In this document: positions 27,826-37,333 of the stretch, piece after piece | How the letters are laid out: each line of letters opens with the position of its first letter | How positions within the stretch are numbered: the stretch's first letter is position 1 | Origin: an uncultured Aquimarina sp. | GTDB lineage: Bacteria; Bacteroidota; Bacteroidia; Flavobacteriales; Flavobacteriaceae | Assembly (NCBI GenBank): GCA_947498785.1 | Contig: CANMLS010000019.1 | Span: forward strand, 29,431 to 93,430 | Direction: 5' to 3' | DNA: 64,000 bases | Notes under the pieces: model-generated | Database searches by the model: none | Told to the model about the DNA's origin: nothing | The model's input: only the letters and a program-made list of their open reading frames with translations | Program-made: the position numbers and the translations under genes

Positions 27826-27846
27826 TAGTTCGAAATGAACGAACTA
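27826..27846. promoter_or_regulatory. Perfect dyad upstream of the ABC/TonB operon, possible operator
   Basis: TAGTTCG (27826-27832) and CGAACTA (27840-27846) are perfect inverted repeats with a 7-nt centre, 94 nt before the ATPase gene. A small hairpin (TTTGGTT/AACCGAA, one wobble) follows at 27892-27909 in the presumed leader. The spacing between dyad half-sites is close to one helical turn, as expected for a dimeric repressor. Confidence 0.45.
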
Positions 27847-27940
27847 CAATAGCAGTTGGTATCCCCTTCATTCAATTTATGTTTGGTTTTCTAACCGAAT
27901 TTAAAAACACGAATCGTCAAACTCATTTTATATCAAATAT

Positions 27941-28636
27941 ATGCTACAAGCAATAAATCTTACCAAAACATATGGTAAGCATCAAGCACTTAGTCAATTA
28001 AATTTATCAGTTGATAAAGGAGAAATATTTTGTTTACTAGGTCAAAATGGTGCAGGAAAAACAACAACTATTAATTTATTTTTAGGCTTAATTCAATCCA
28101 CAAGTGGCGAAGCTTTAATCAATGGAATTACAGTTACACCTAGCAGTAATCAAACCACTAAAATGATTGCTTACATTCCTGAAGTTGTGCAATTATATGG
28201 AAATCTTTCTGGTATTGAAAACCTAAATTTCTTCAGTAGACTAGCGGGTTTTAAATACACCGACAAAAAACTTTCTGATTTTTTATCAAAAGCTGGACTA
28301 CAAGAAAAAGCACATCAAAACAAGCTATCCTCCTACTCTAAAGGGATGAGACAAAAAGTTGGTATTGCTATTGCGCTTTCTAAAAATGCAGATTACATCT
28401 TTATGGATGAACCCATCTCTGGATTAGATCCCAAAGCAACACTTGAATTTACTAAAATCTGTAAAGAACTAAGCAATGCAGGCAAAGCTATTTTTATGGC
28501 TACACATGACATTTTTAACGCTGTCAATGTGGGAACAAAAATTGGTATTATGAAAGAAGGAAAACTGGTGCATACCTCAGACACTAGCACTATTAATGCA
28601 ACCGAATTACAAAGTCTATACTTAAAAACAATCTAA
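27941..28636 (+). CDS. ABC transporter ATP-binding protein
   Basis: A 231-residue single nucleotide-binding domain of the ABC-2 exporter class (CcmA/NosF-like). Walker A GQNGAGKTT is at 34-42, the signature YSKGMRQKV at 132-140, Walker B DYIFMDEP at 151-158, with GLDP as D-loop and ATHD as the switch histidine near 193. The two DUF3526-type permeases at 31151 and 32599 are its natural partners, separated only by the TonB receptor gene. The gap to the receptor is 23 nt. Confidence 0.93.
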   Translation: MLQAINLTKTYGKHQALSQLNLSVDKGEIFCLLGQNGAGKTTTINLFLGLIQSTSGEALINGITVTPSSNQTTKMIAYIPEVVQLYGNLSGIENLNFFSRLAGFKYTDKKLSDFLSKAGLQEKAHQNKLSSYSKGMRQKVGIAIALSKNADYIFMDEPISGLDPKATLEFTKICKELSNAGKAIFMATHDIFNAVNVGTKIGIMKEGKLVHTSDTSTINATELQSLYLKTI

Positions 28637-28659
28637 ACTTAAAATAAACAATTCATACA

Positions 28660-31146
28660 ATGAATATTTTTAAATCATTAATTATCATAGCATTAGTATT
28701 TATCAGTTATGCTTCTTTTGCACAAGTGCAAATAACAGGTACTATTGTAGATAATCAAAATATTCCAATAACAGGAGCTACAGTTTCAATAAAAAACACA
28801 GTCAACACTTTTGGTAAGCTCACAAACGGCTCGGGGCAATTTGAGATAGAAGCTCCTTTAGGAACTTATGATATCGAAGTAAGATATTTAGGATTTCAGG
28901 CTTATAAGAACATTATCGAAACAGGAGGAGGCACTACATTTGATATTGGAACCATCCAGTTAGAAGAAGGTACCGAACAACTACAGAGTGTAGAAATCGT
29001 TGGTCGTCCAAGAACAGATTACAACAGTGATTATTCGTTTTCGTCTACCAAAGTTGCTATAAAAAATAGAGAATTACCTCAAGCAGTATCAACCATCACT
29101 AAGGAATTAATTAACGATCGACAAGCCTTTCAGATAGCAGATGCCATAAAAAATTCTAGTAGTGTAACGCATACAGGATTTTATAATCATTTTAATATTA
29201 GAGGTATCATTCAAGCAGAAGACGGTCAGCTTATCAATGGTATGAGAACTCGTCAATATTATTTTTTACAACCTATTACCTCGCATATAGAAAGAGCTGA
29301 AGTTATTAAAGGGCCTTCCTCTGTAACTTTTTCTAGTGTTGATCCTGGTGGATCCGTTAATTTGGTAACTAAAAAACCTTTAAAAGAAAAAAGAAATGAA
29401 GTAAGTGCTACAGTAGGAAGCTTCGGAACACTAAGAGCAACCGCAGACTTTACAGGTCCCTTAAATGATTCTGGAACTTTATTATATCGTTTTAACACAG
29501 CAGTTCAAGAAGCAAGATCTTTTCGAGATTTAGTACAGAACAATCAATTTTTGATAACACCAACCATCACATTTTTACCTAATAGCACTACAGCACTAAA
29601 CGTGGAAATGATATACAGTAGTGGTGTTGGAAACTTAGATCGTGGTCAACCGATTTTTGGCGCCATTAATGGCCAATTTGATCTAAACAGTACAGATATT
29701 TCAACAAATGTTGGAGCTGCTAACGATTTTTATTCTTCGAAAGAGTTTATGGTAATCAGTAATTTTAGTAAAGAAATTACTGATAATATTGGATTTAATG
29801 CTTCCTATATGAAGCAAACCTGGGAAGAAGATCTTGCAGAACATCGTGCTGCTGGCTCTGGGGCTGTAGATATAGATGGAAATTTAATACCTACATTAGC
29901 TGAATTACGTTACGCAGAGAGACAACAGTTTTGGATTACTGATAACTACACGGCATATATTAATTTTGATTTAGAAAATGATAAATTAACTAATAAACTA
30001 TTAGTAGGATATGATGGTAGTAGATGGGAACGAACTATAGGTGGTGCATCGAATGGCGCTCGTAGATATAGAAGATTAAACGGTACCGCAACTTCTTTTG
30101 ACCCCAATGAAGCAGATCAATTTGAAACTATTGATATCGATGGTGTAACTGCACCTAGACCAAATGTTGACCATTTTGATCTTGTAGATCCCAATAATAC
30201 AGCCAGAGAAACTTCAGGCTATATCACTTCAGAATTTGCTATCCCAGCTAATCTTACCACTTCAAACGGGGTTTATATCCAGAATCAATTTAAGATAGGT
30301 AAATTTTCTGCATTATTAAATCTTCGATATGACTGGTACGAAGATATATTTGATTATAAATCAAATAATGAACGGTCATTCAAGAACGAGGCCTTTATAC
30401 CTAGAATAGGACTAACGTATGAAGCTACTGAAACTATTAGTGTTTATGGTTCCTATGTAGAAGGGTTTCAACCACAATCAAATACAGTAACTCTTTCACC
30501 TGCTACAGAAGATTTTTTCTGGGCAGATTCTCCTGCTAACTTTGATCCATTAGAAAGTAATAACATAGAATTTGGTGTTAAGGGAGAGTTTTTAGCTAGG
30601 AAATTAATAGTAAATGCTGCTGCATATCAAATAACTCAAAAAAATCTATTACAGCAAGATCCTAATGATGAATCTATATTAACAGAACGAGGAGAACAAC
30701 GTAGCCGGGGTTTTGAGTGGGATCTTACAGGATATGTATTACCTAACTTTCAATTAAGTGCTTCTTATGCCTTTATTGAAGCAGAAATTATAGAAGATGA
30801 TAATCCAGCTTTAATTGGTGAACGCATAGGAGGAGCACCTGAGCACAGTGCTAATTTTTGGGGACGATATGATTTTATGCATGGTGCTCTAAAAAATATT
30901 GGAGTAGGTTTAGGTATGGTATATCGTGGAGATCGTTTGTCTTGGTATGGAGATCGTATAGTATTACCATCATATACTGTATTTGATGCAGCTGTCTACT
31001 ATCGTCCTTCTGGAGTCGATATGCAAATTGCTTTAAAACTTAACAATTTGTTTGATGAAACATATTGGAACGGAGCACTAAATGCTACTAGACTTTTCCC
31101 AGGAGCACCTAGAAACGTATTGTTAACCACAACTTATAAATTCTAA
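28660..31146 (+). CDS. TonB-dependent siderophore-type outer membrane receptor
   Basis: 828 residues: a signal peptide (about 1-21, ASFAQ), a carboxypeptidase-regulatory-like beta domain (about 22-108), then a plug domain with LPQAVSTITKELINDRQAFQIADAIKNSSSV (about 139-170) and RGIIQAEDGQLINGMRTRQ, and a beta-barrel ending in the aromatic TTYKF. The plug pattern is that of the FhuA/siderophore subgroup rather than SusC, and no SusD follows. Lying between an ABC ATPase and two permeases suggests that the ligand (iron chelate, heme or another metal complex) and the ABC machinery are functionally linked. The permease gene follows after 4 nt. Confidence 0.92.
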   Translation: MNIFKSLIIIALVFISYASFAQVQITGTIVDNQNIPITGATVSIKNTVNTFGKLTNGSGQFEIEAPLGTYDIEVRYLGFQAYKNIIETGGGTTFDIGTIQLEEGTEQLQSVEIVGRPRTDYNSDYSFSSTKVAIKNRELPQAVSTITKELINDRQAFQIADAIKNSSSVTHTGFYNHFNIRGIIQAEDGQLINGMRTRQYYFLQPITSHIERAEVIKGPSSVTFSSVDPGGSVNLVTKKPLKEKRNEVSATVGSFGTLRATADFTGPLNDSGTLLYRFNTAVQEARSFRDLVQNNQFLITPTITFLPNSTTALNVEMIYSSGVGNLDRGQPIFGAINGQFDLNSTDISTNVGAANDFYSSKEFMVISNFSKEITDNIGFNASYMKQTWEEDLAEHRAAGSGAVDIDGNLIPTLAELRYAERQQFWITDNYTAYINFDLENDKLTNKLLVGYDGSRWERTIGGASNGARRYRRLNGTATSFDPNEADQFETIDIDGVTAPRPNVDHFDLVDPNNTARETSGYITSEFAIPANLTTSNGVYIQNQFKIGKFSALLNLRYDWYEDIFDYKSNNERSFKNEAFIPRIGLTYEATETISVYGSYVEGFQPQSNTVTLSPATEDFFWADSPANFDPLESNNIEFGVKGEFLARKLIVNAAAYQITQKNLLQQDPNDESILTERGEQRSRGFEWDLTGYVLPNFQLSASYAFIEAEIIEDDNPALIGERIGGAPEHSANFWGRYDFMHGALKNIGVGLGMVYRGDRLSWYGDRIVLPSYTVFDAAVYYRPSGVDMQIALKLNNLFDETYWNGALNATRLFPGAPRNVLLTTTYKF

Positions 31147-31150
31147 AAAG

Positions 31151-32602
31151 ATGAAATGGGCTAATATTCGGTTATTCATAATAAACTTTTGGTGTAATGT
31201 GACAACGCTTAAAACTTTTTATCTGTTATACTCAATTTTTATACTGTTAACAGCTTTTGCGACTGTTGGTGGTATAAAAAATCACATCACTCAAAATAAT
31301 ATTCGACAAGAACATCAAATTAAAGCAAGACAAAGTTGGGAAGCAAATCCTGATAAACATCCTCATAGAATGGCTCATTTTGGGACTTTTGCATTTAGAA
31401 TAAGCCCTTCCTTAGGAATATTCGATTACGGATTAGAAAGTTTTACTGGAAATATGGTTTTTCTGGAAGCACACCGACAGAACAGTGTAAATTTTTCTGA
31501 AGCTACATTTTCTACAGGAATGTTAAGGTTTGGAGAATTGAATTTGGCACTATTACTTCAATTAGTAGTGCCATTGATTCTATTTTTTATTGGCTTTTCA
31601 AGCATTGCAGCGGATAGAGAAAATGGAACTTTAAAAATACTTTTATCCCAAGGTGCCACCTGGAAAGAGATATTGTTTGGGAAATCAATAGGGCTTTTCG
31701 CAATTTCCATGCTATTCTTCATTCCCATTCTATTAATAGTTATTATTGCGCTTATGGTATTTGGAGATCAGACAATTAATGATTTTCGCTGGTTACGTTT
31801 ATTAATAATTGGTTTGGGTTGTCTAACATTCTTATTTATTGTGTCTTCCCTTACTATTGTAGTATCAACAAATAGTAGTACATCAAAAAATGCTTTATTA
31901 CGATTATTAGGCATTTGGTTATTATTAGTGGTACTATTACCAAAATCTGCTCAGGCCATGGGAAATTATTGGTTTCCTACACCTAGCAAATTAGCTTTTC
32001 AATCTACTATTGAAAAAGAAGCGATTCAAAAAGGTGATAGTCATAACCCTAATGATCCTCACTACAATGCACTACGTGATTCGGTTTTAAAGGTTCATAA
32101 CGTAAGTAAAGTAACCGATTTACCCTTTAACTATTCAGGTTTTGTAATGCGTGAAGGAGAGAAAATCACCTCTACTTTATATAAAAAACATCACTCAAAA
32201 TTGGTAAATATCTATAAAAGTCAAAATGATGTCACCCGATTTTCATCTTTTGTCAATCCGTTTACAGCTATCAAACAATTATCGATGACCATGGCAGGAA
32301 CAGACTTTTCATCCTATATCGATTTTCAAAATAAAGCTGATGACTACCGTTATCAATTAGCGCAAACTATGAATGAACTGCAAATGGAATATATAAGTCC
32401 GAAAAAAGAAAGTGGTTCTGAAGGAAAAACTCATGTCGTCGGCCATGAGCATTGGAAAGAATTTCAAGATTTTAAACATAAACCTATGGCGTTTAGCAAT
32501 TCGATAAAAGAAGCTTTTCCTGCACTAATATCAATGTTATTATGGACCATTGGTGCTTTTGGCTTATTATTATTCACCTCAAAAAGAGCAAAGGCGATAT
32601 GA
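31151..32602 (+). CDS. ABC-2 type permease, DUF3526 family (first of two)
   Basis: 483 residues. A first helix near 22-41 is followed by a large extracytoplasmic region (about 42-130), then a block of five helices (about 136-155, 180-205, 218-240, 253-270 and the last near 455-475). A long loop between helices 5 and 6 contains DPHYNALRDSVLK and FSSFVNPFTAIKQLSMTMAGTDFSSYIDFQNKADDYRYQL, the DUF3526 signature. The C-terminal loop is histidine-rich (KTHVVGHEHWKEFQDFKHK). It starts 4 nt after the TonB receptor and overlaps the next permease by ATGA. It probably forms a heterodimer with the next protein. Confidence 0.86.
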   Translation: MKWANIRLFIINFWCNVTTLKTFYLLYSIFILLTAFATVGGIKNHITQNNIRQEHQIKARQSWEANPDKHPHRMAHFGTFAFRISPSLGIFDYGLESFTGNMVFLEAHRQNSVNFSEATFSTGMLRFGELNLALLLQLVVPLILFFIGFSSIAADRENGTLKILLSQGATWKEILFGKSIGLFAISMLFFIPILLIVIIALMVFGDQTINDFRWLRLLIIGLGCLTFLFIVSSLTIVVSTNSSTSKNALLRLLGIWLLLVVLLPKSAQAMGNYWFPTPSKLAFQSTIEKEAIQKGDSHNPNDPHYNALRDSVLKVHNVSKVTDLPFNYSGFVMREGEKITSTLYKKHHSKLVNIYKSQNDVTRFSSFVNPFTAIKQLSMTMAGTDFSSYIDFQNKADDYRYQLAQTMNELQMEYISPKKESGSEGKTHVVGHEHWKEFQDFKHKPMAFSNSIKEAFPALISMLLWTIGAFGLLLFTSKRAKAI

Positions 32603-33942
32603 TACTATATAAACTATTTTTACAACAATGCATTCGATCCAAAGAGGTATGGATAAGTCTATTACTAATTACATTATTAGGAGTTATTGGGATAATCATT
32701 GGAAATAAACACCTTGAAAGGCAGCAAGAAGCGATTGCAGAAGTGAAAACCTATCAGGAACAACATTTTGATCGTCAAGTATCTCTTCACAATGAGAATT
32801 TAGGGTTGTTATTATATTATGCAAAATTTGCTTATATCAATAACTTAAACCCATTGTCTGGGTTATCCATTGGTCAGGCAGATGTAAACCCAACAGTAAA
32901 AAGAATTACAATCAAAACCTTTGAAGGGCAAAAATACGATACTGATTTGGTGAATCCTATGAACTTGCAATCAGGTAACTTGGATCTTTCCTTTGTGATT
33001 ATTTACCTATTTCCTTTATTGGTTATTGTTTTGACATTTAATCTACTTTCAGAAGAGACAGAAACTGGCACATGGCGTTTAGTAGTCATTCAAGCAAAAT
33101 CTAAACTAGGGTTCATTATTCCCAAACTTTTGATCCGATTGATGCTTCTGTACGTCGTATTGATATTTCTCTTTTTCATTGCAAAGTTAATTCTCAATTT
33201 ATCTTTGAACTTTCAGTTTTTTTGGATGTTAGGATTATCGATGCTCTATGTCCTGTTCTGGTTTACACTTACTTTTTTTATCATTAGTTTTAAGAAATCT
33301 TCAGGTTTTAATGCATTACTACTTTTATCAGTTTGGTTAGTATTAATTGTTTTTATACCTGCGGGAATTAATTCATATATATCATCTAAATATCCAGTAC
33401 CAGAAGCTTTAAATACCGCAATTGCACAACGAGATGGATACCATGTGAAATGGGATACCGATAAGCTTGCTACCGTAAAGAAATTTTATAAACACTATCC
33501 GCAATTTAAGAAATATGGATACCCAACAGATGGATTTTGGTTGTGGTATTATGCCATGCAACAGATGGGAGATGATGATTCAAAAAAGGAACGGGATGCT
33601 TTAAATGAGAAAATTAAACTACGGGAACAGATTAGTAAACAAATTGCATCTGTAATTCCTAACATGCATTTGCAATTGGTTTTTAATCAATTGGCGGGAA
33701 CTGGTATGAGTCAACAAATGGATTATCTGGAAGCTACGGATGTATTTCATGAAAAATTAAGATTGTTTTTCTATCCAAAAATATTTGAAGGTAAGCATGC
33801 AGATACTATCGACTGGAATCAATTTACACCAGAATATTATAAAGCACAAATTGCTTTACAACCTTTACAAGGTTTGGCTACATTAATAATTGCATCTGTA
33901 GTTATGCTATTGATTTCTATACCAATGATGAGGCGTTTATAA
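32599..33942 (+). CDS. ABC-2 type permease, DUF3526 family (second of two)
   Basis: 447 residues from the ATG at 32599, which overlaps the TGA of the first permease (ATGA). An upstream ATG at 32542 would add 19 residues but bury the start far inside the preceding gene. It repeats the architecture of its neighbour: one N-terminal helix, an extracytoplasmic domain, helices near 120-285, a long loop with MDYLEATDVFHEKLRLFFYPKIF, and a final helix. The sequence is clearly paralogous but diverged. With the ATPase at 27941 it should make one exporter-type ABC complex. Confidence 0.85.
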   Translation: MILYKLFLQQCIRSKEVWISLLLITLLGVIGIIIGNKHLERQQEAIAEVKTYQEQHFDRQVSLHNENLGLLLYYAKFAYINNLNPLSGLSIGQADVNPTVKRITIKTFEGQKYDTDLVNPMNLQSGNLDLSFVIIYLFPLLVIVLTFNLLSEETETGTWRLVVIQAKSKLGFIIPKLLIRLMLLYVVLIFLFFIAKLILNLSLNFQFFWMLGLSMLYVLFWFTLTFFIISFKKSSGFNALLLLSVWLVLIVFIPAGINSYISSKYPVPEALNTAIAQRDGYHVKWDTDKLATVKKFYKHYPQFKKYGYPTDGFWLWYYAMQQMGDDDSKKERDALNEKIKLREQISKQIASVIPNMHLQLVFNQLAGTGMSQQMDYLEATDVFHEKLRLFFYPKIFEGKHADTIDWNQFTPEYYKAQIALQPLQGLATLIIASVVMLLISIPMMRRL

Positions 33943-34245
33943 TATCCCTTTAGGGTATTATGCCAATATTCATAATAGTTTCATTAATAGGGAGAGTACT
34001 GATCATATATAATATTATTGCACTTTATAATGCTGTAATGTTCTCTAATTTATTGTCAAAAACATCAGTGATATAGCTCTCCCTTTTTAATAAAGTCTTT
34101 GGCTTTTTACAATATAAAAAAGTCGGGTTGACAACTGCCTTTTTACTCTGTCTCGAAGAGGGATAGAAATATATGTTTTAATTTCCTATATGACAGTATC
34201 TTCTTTGGCTACGAACAAATTAATGTCTGTAGAATACATCCTTTT
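33943..34245. other. Intergenic region between converging operons
   Basis: 303 nt with no gene. It contains a distant inverted repeat (33989-34084) with a T-run, and other A+T-rich sequence. No convincing short hairpin terminator for the minus-strand pigment operon was found next to its last stop. Confidence 0.5.
33989..34088 (+). terminator. Long-range inverted repeat with T-run, possible terminator of the ABC operon
   Basis: AGGGAGAG (33989-33996) followed by ACTGAT (33998-34003) is mirrored by ATCAGT (34064-34069) and CTCTCCCT (34077-34084), with TTTTT after it. The loop is about 60 nt and the two arm segments are unequally spaced, so this is a weaker, composite terminator or a structured 3' end. 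Confidence 0.4.
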
Positions 34246-35544
34246 CTAAGTATCTAAATTACGTTTATCGATAACCAAAACGGGTTTTCTGCTGAGTTTA
34301 GGGAATCTTAATTTTTCGATATCATCTTTATCACAAAATTCAATACGTGGTGTTACTCTTAACTTTGCTTTAAAATGATCTTTTATTTGTTGTAACAAAT
34401 CAGAGGTCATAATTGTACTAGCGAGCTTGATTAAAATCTCATCTGTACCAACTTGATTATGGGAAATTTCAATAATGTAACTCTCTATCTCTTCAAAATA
34501 ATTTATTACATTTTGCATTGCTGGAGGATATAGCGTTGTCCCTTTATATTTTATCATCTGTTTTTTTCTTCCATTTACTGGTCCCAAACGCAATGTAGTT
34601 CTACCACATTTACAAGGCTCATCATGTGCTCTTAACATATCTCCTGTTTTAAACCGAATTAAAGGCATAGCTTCTATTCCCAAGGTAGTTATTGTCAATT
34701 CTCCAATATCACCAATATTTACTGGTTGATTATCTTCATCCAAAATTTCAACAATAATTAACTCTGGGTGATGATGTCCTCCATTTTGGTATTCGCATTC
34801 AGTAAACGCAGTATGCATTTCTGATGATGCATATGTAGAGTACATATCAATATTCCAAGATTGGTTTATTTTCTGTCCAAGAATATTTAAAGAAAAATCG
34901 TCATTTCTAATAGGTTCTCCAATACATATTGCGCCTTTTATTCCAGAATTAGTAAGATCAATTCCTTTTGAATTAGCGTACTCTATTAATTTTAATAAAA
35001 ACGAAGGCACAACAATAAGGTAAGTTGGTTTAAATTTTAATATCGAATCCCATTGAAGCTCTGGAACCCCAGCACCAACCCTAATAATACCAGCACCCAA
35101 TTGTCTGGCTCCTAAAAAATATGCCATGCCGGCCATGAATCGCCTATCGACTGTAGTCATTAACTGTAAAATATCTTGTTTTTTAACTCCTGAACATTCA
35201 AATGAAATAGCTTCGTTATAGGCTAGCCTGTCTAAGTCTTTATCGGTTAAGGCAATAGTAACAGGATCTCCCAAAGTACCAGATGTAGTGACATAATCTA
35301 TAATTTCAGTTTTAGAAACACAAAGAAAATCATCATTATAAGACTGTAAATCATCCTTTGTGGTTGGTGGTATTTGCGCTAAATCGTCAAGGGAATTAAT
35401 ATTAGAAATAGAAATATTATGAGATTTAAACAAGCGCTGATAAAACGGAGAATTCTGATTTACATATTGCAAAACTTCTTTGAGTTTTTCTTCTTGAAAA
35501 GCTTTAATTTTTAAACTAGATTGTTTCTCAATATCTGGAATCAT
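34246..35544 (-). CDS. Phenylacetate-CoA-ligase-like acyl-adenylating enzyme of the pigment operon
   Basis: A 432-residue adenylate-forming enzyme of the PaaK type. The P-loop-like TSGTLGDPV is near 84-92, YSTYASSEMHTAFTEC near 233-248, TTLGIEAMPLIRF..GDM near 285-301, and the C-terminal domain has NGRKKQMIKYKGTTLYPPAM. The C-terminal lysine used for adenylation is not unambiguous. In aryl-polyene systems an acyl ligase of this role activates the aromatic starter (here probably 4-coumarate) for loading onto the ACP. It is the last gene of the 18-gene operon and overlaps the C45 gene by ATGA, so it is translationally coupled. The substrate is an inference. Confidence 0.85.
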   Translation of the reverse strand: MIPDIEKQSSLKIKAFQEEKLKEVLQYVNQNSPFYQRLFKSHNISISNINSLDDLAQIPPTTKDDLQSYNDDFLCVSKTEIIDYVTTSGTLGDPVTIALTDKDLDRLAYNEAISFECSGVKKQDILQLMTTVDRRFMAGMAYFLGARQLGAGIIRVGAGVPELQWDSILKFKPTYLIVVPSFLLKLIEYANSKGIDLTNSGIKGAICIGEPIRNDDFSLNILGQKINQSWNIDMYSTYASSEMHTAFTECEYQNGGHHHPELIIVEILDEDNQPVNIGDIGELTITTLGIEAMPLIRFKTGDMLRAHDEPCKCGRTTLRLGPVNGRKKQMIKYKGTTLYPPAMQNVINYFEEIESYIIEISHNQVGTDEILIKLASTIMTSDLLQQIKDHFKAKLRVTPRIEFCDKDDIEKLRFPKLSRKPVLVIDKRNLDT

Positions 35545-37223
35545 CGTTTTAATTTTCGTTGAGATTTTTTTATGAATTTTGTTACATATTCGGCATCTGG
35601 ACGTGTTGTAATTTCTTTTTTAGATGCCACATTAAATGCTTTTAACGCCTTAGAATACTTTTGATTTTGATAATAATAGTCGCCAACAAGTTTATGTGCT
35701 TTCCAATATTGAGGGTTTAAACTTACAAGTCTTTCTAAATCTTCATCATTAAGTTTAGTTTTTTCTTCAATGGCATATTCTACTTTACGTTCTAACACCC
35801 GATATTTTTCATAATTATGATAATCTTCTGATAGCAAAAAAGGATCTTTATCAATATTTTCTCTTTCTTCAGAAATTGAAACTTTAGAAGGATTACCTAT
35901 TCTGTTACTAAAAACATTATTCAAATCATAAGCTACAAACTCTCCCAATTGATATGGATTAGAAGAGATCCAAACTTTTAAATCTTCTGGTTGAAAAACA
36001 ATACCATGGTGCGCCAGTAATTGGTTGATTGCTTTTTCATTACCATAACCAATTTCTTTATTGTCTTTGCCATTTTTATCTCTTAAAATTGCAAAAGCCT
36101 TGGTAGGATTTATCTTATCTGATTCAGTTAACAGTTCCTGCATTCTTTCGAATCGATATTGTGTATGGCTTTCCTTAATTGTTTTTTCATTTCTACGATC
36201 ATCTTCATAAGCATCACTTTGAAAATGATTAGAACAGATTAATTGATTGGTATTTTCAACTTCATAAACACCAAAATTCTTAGGTGATACTTCGATCAGT
36301 ACAGCTTTTTTATCTTTTGCACTTCCAACGAGAATAGATTCAGACACAAATACCTCGCGCTTTTTTGCAATGATAATGGCTTCCTCTATATTGGATGCAT
36401 ATTGTAAAATTTCTCGTGTTAGGATAGAAATTGGTGTTTTTGCAATTAACGGAATTTTAGATTTTCCAGCATTGATAGTAACCGTTAACCCCTGATTATT
36501 CATACCTGAAACAACACCAATCATTCCTCCCCAAGTTACTGAAACAAATTTGTAACCTGTTGTTGGATTAATAAAGGCTATGATTTTATTTTCAGCAAAG
36601 TCATCGCCAGCATAAAAGTCAAAATTACGACCAATGAGTAGTTTGCCATCTTCTGTTTTATTTCCCCATGAAGCAAAAGATGTACAACCCACTAAAGCTA
36701 AATCTTGTAATGCATGACCTATATCATGCGCTCCATGTAAATACAATGAACGTAAATAAGGCGGAGCAATACTATTAAAATCTGTGGATGCATATTGTGT
36801 GACTCCATATATTTCACTTTTATATTCGTTGGTAACATGCTTATACATTTTACGATTATACCAAGACAGAAACTTTCGTAAAAATTTTTGTTTACCTTCG
36901 GAAGGTACAAGTTCGCTAATTTTATCAAAAAACACAGCTTCTTGTTTATACATAAGATCTTTAGTAAGACTTCCAATAAGCAATCCTCGTTCTAAAGGAT
37001 CACCTTCTACATATAATTCCCAAAGTCCTTGTTTGTTTTTGGTAAGAAAATTATTGCCTGCATAAGAGGTTGAATCATTGACAATAACTTTTGCTGGAAT
37101 ATTAGAATTATAGTTCGAAATATCTGGAAGATCATTTAAAGACTTTTTTATACCACAAGAAGTAAATAACACAAGACTAAACAACCCAATTATTATATGT
37201 TTTACCGAAAACATTTTAAGCAT
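35541..37223 (-). CDS. C45-like autoproteolytic acyltransferase/hydrolase lipoprotein with TPR tail
   Basis: 560 residues. A lipoprotein signal ends at Cys23 (FTSC), so the protein should be anchored to a membrane. The catalytic part resembles the acyl-CoA:6-aminopenicillanic-acid acyltransferase/C45 Ntn-hydrolase family. Cys180 in VGCTSFASWG would become the N-terminal nucleophile after self-cleavage, and LLIGRNFDFY follows as usual. SVTWGGMIGVVSGMNNQGLTVTINA near 228-252 is another family signature. The C-terminal 60 residues form a TPR-like pair (YWKAHKLVGDYYYQNQKYSKALKAF). Homologues recur in flexirubin loci, where they may attach or trim the pigment acyl group outside the cytoplasm. The precise role is unknown. 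Confidence 0.82.
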   Translation of the reverse strand: MLKMFSVKHIIIGLFSLVLFTSCGIKKSLNDLPDISNYNSNIPAKVIVNDSTSYAGNNFLTKNKQGLWELYVEGDPLERGLLIGSLTKDLMYKQEAVFFDKISELVPSEGKQKFLRKFLSWYNRKMYKHVTNEYKSEIYGVTQYASTDFNSIAPPYLRSLYLHGAHDIGHALQDLALVGCTSFASWGNKTEDGKLLIGRNFDFYAGDDFAENKIIAFINPTTGYKFVSVTWGGMIGVVSGMNNQGLTVTINAGKSKIPLIAKTPISILTREILQYASNIEEAIIIAKKREVFVSESILVGSAKDKKAVLIEVSPKNFGVYEVENTNQLICSNHFQSDAYEDDRRNEKTIKESHTQYRFERMQELLTESDKINPTKAFAILRDKNGKDNKEIGYGNEKAINQLLAHHGIVFQPEDLKVWISSNPYQLGEFVAYDLNNVFSNRIGNPSKVSISEERENIDKDPFLLSEDYHNYEKYRVLERKVEYAIEEKTKLNDEDLERLVSLNPQYWKAHKLVGDYYYQNQKYSKALKAFNVASKKEITTRPDAEYVTKFIKKSQRKLKR

Positions 37224-37333
37224 TTGAATATTATTACTTTACATACTATTTATTAATACAATTTACCATATACTCATTATTGCAAAATGTCACTATTTGA
37301 TCTCCAAGCCAAACTTTGGATATTAGTATCGTT

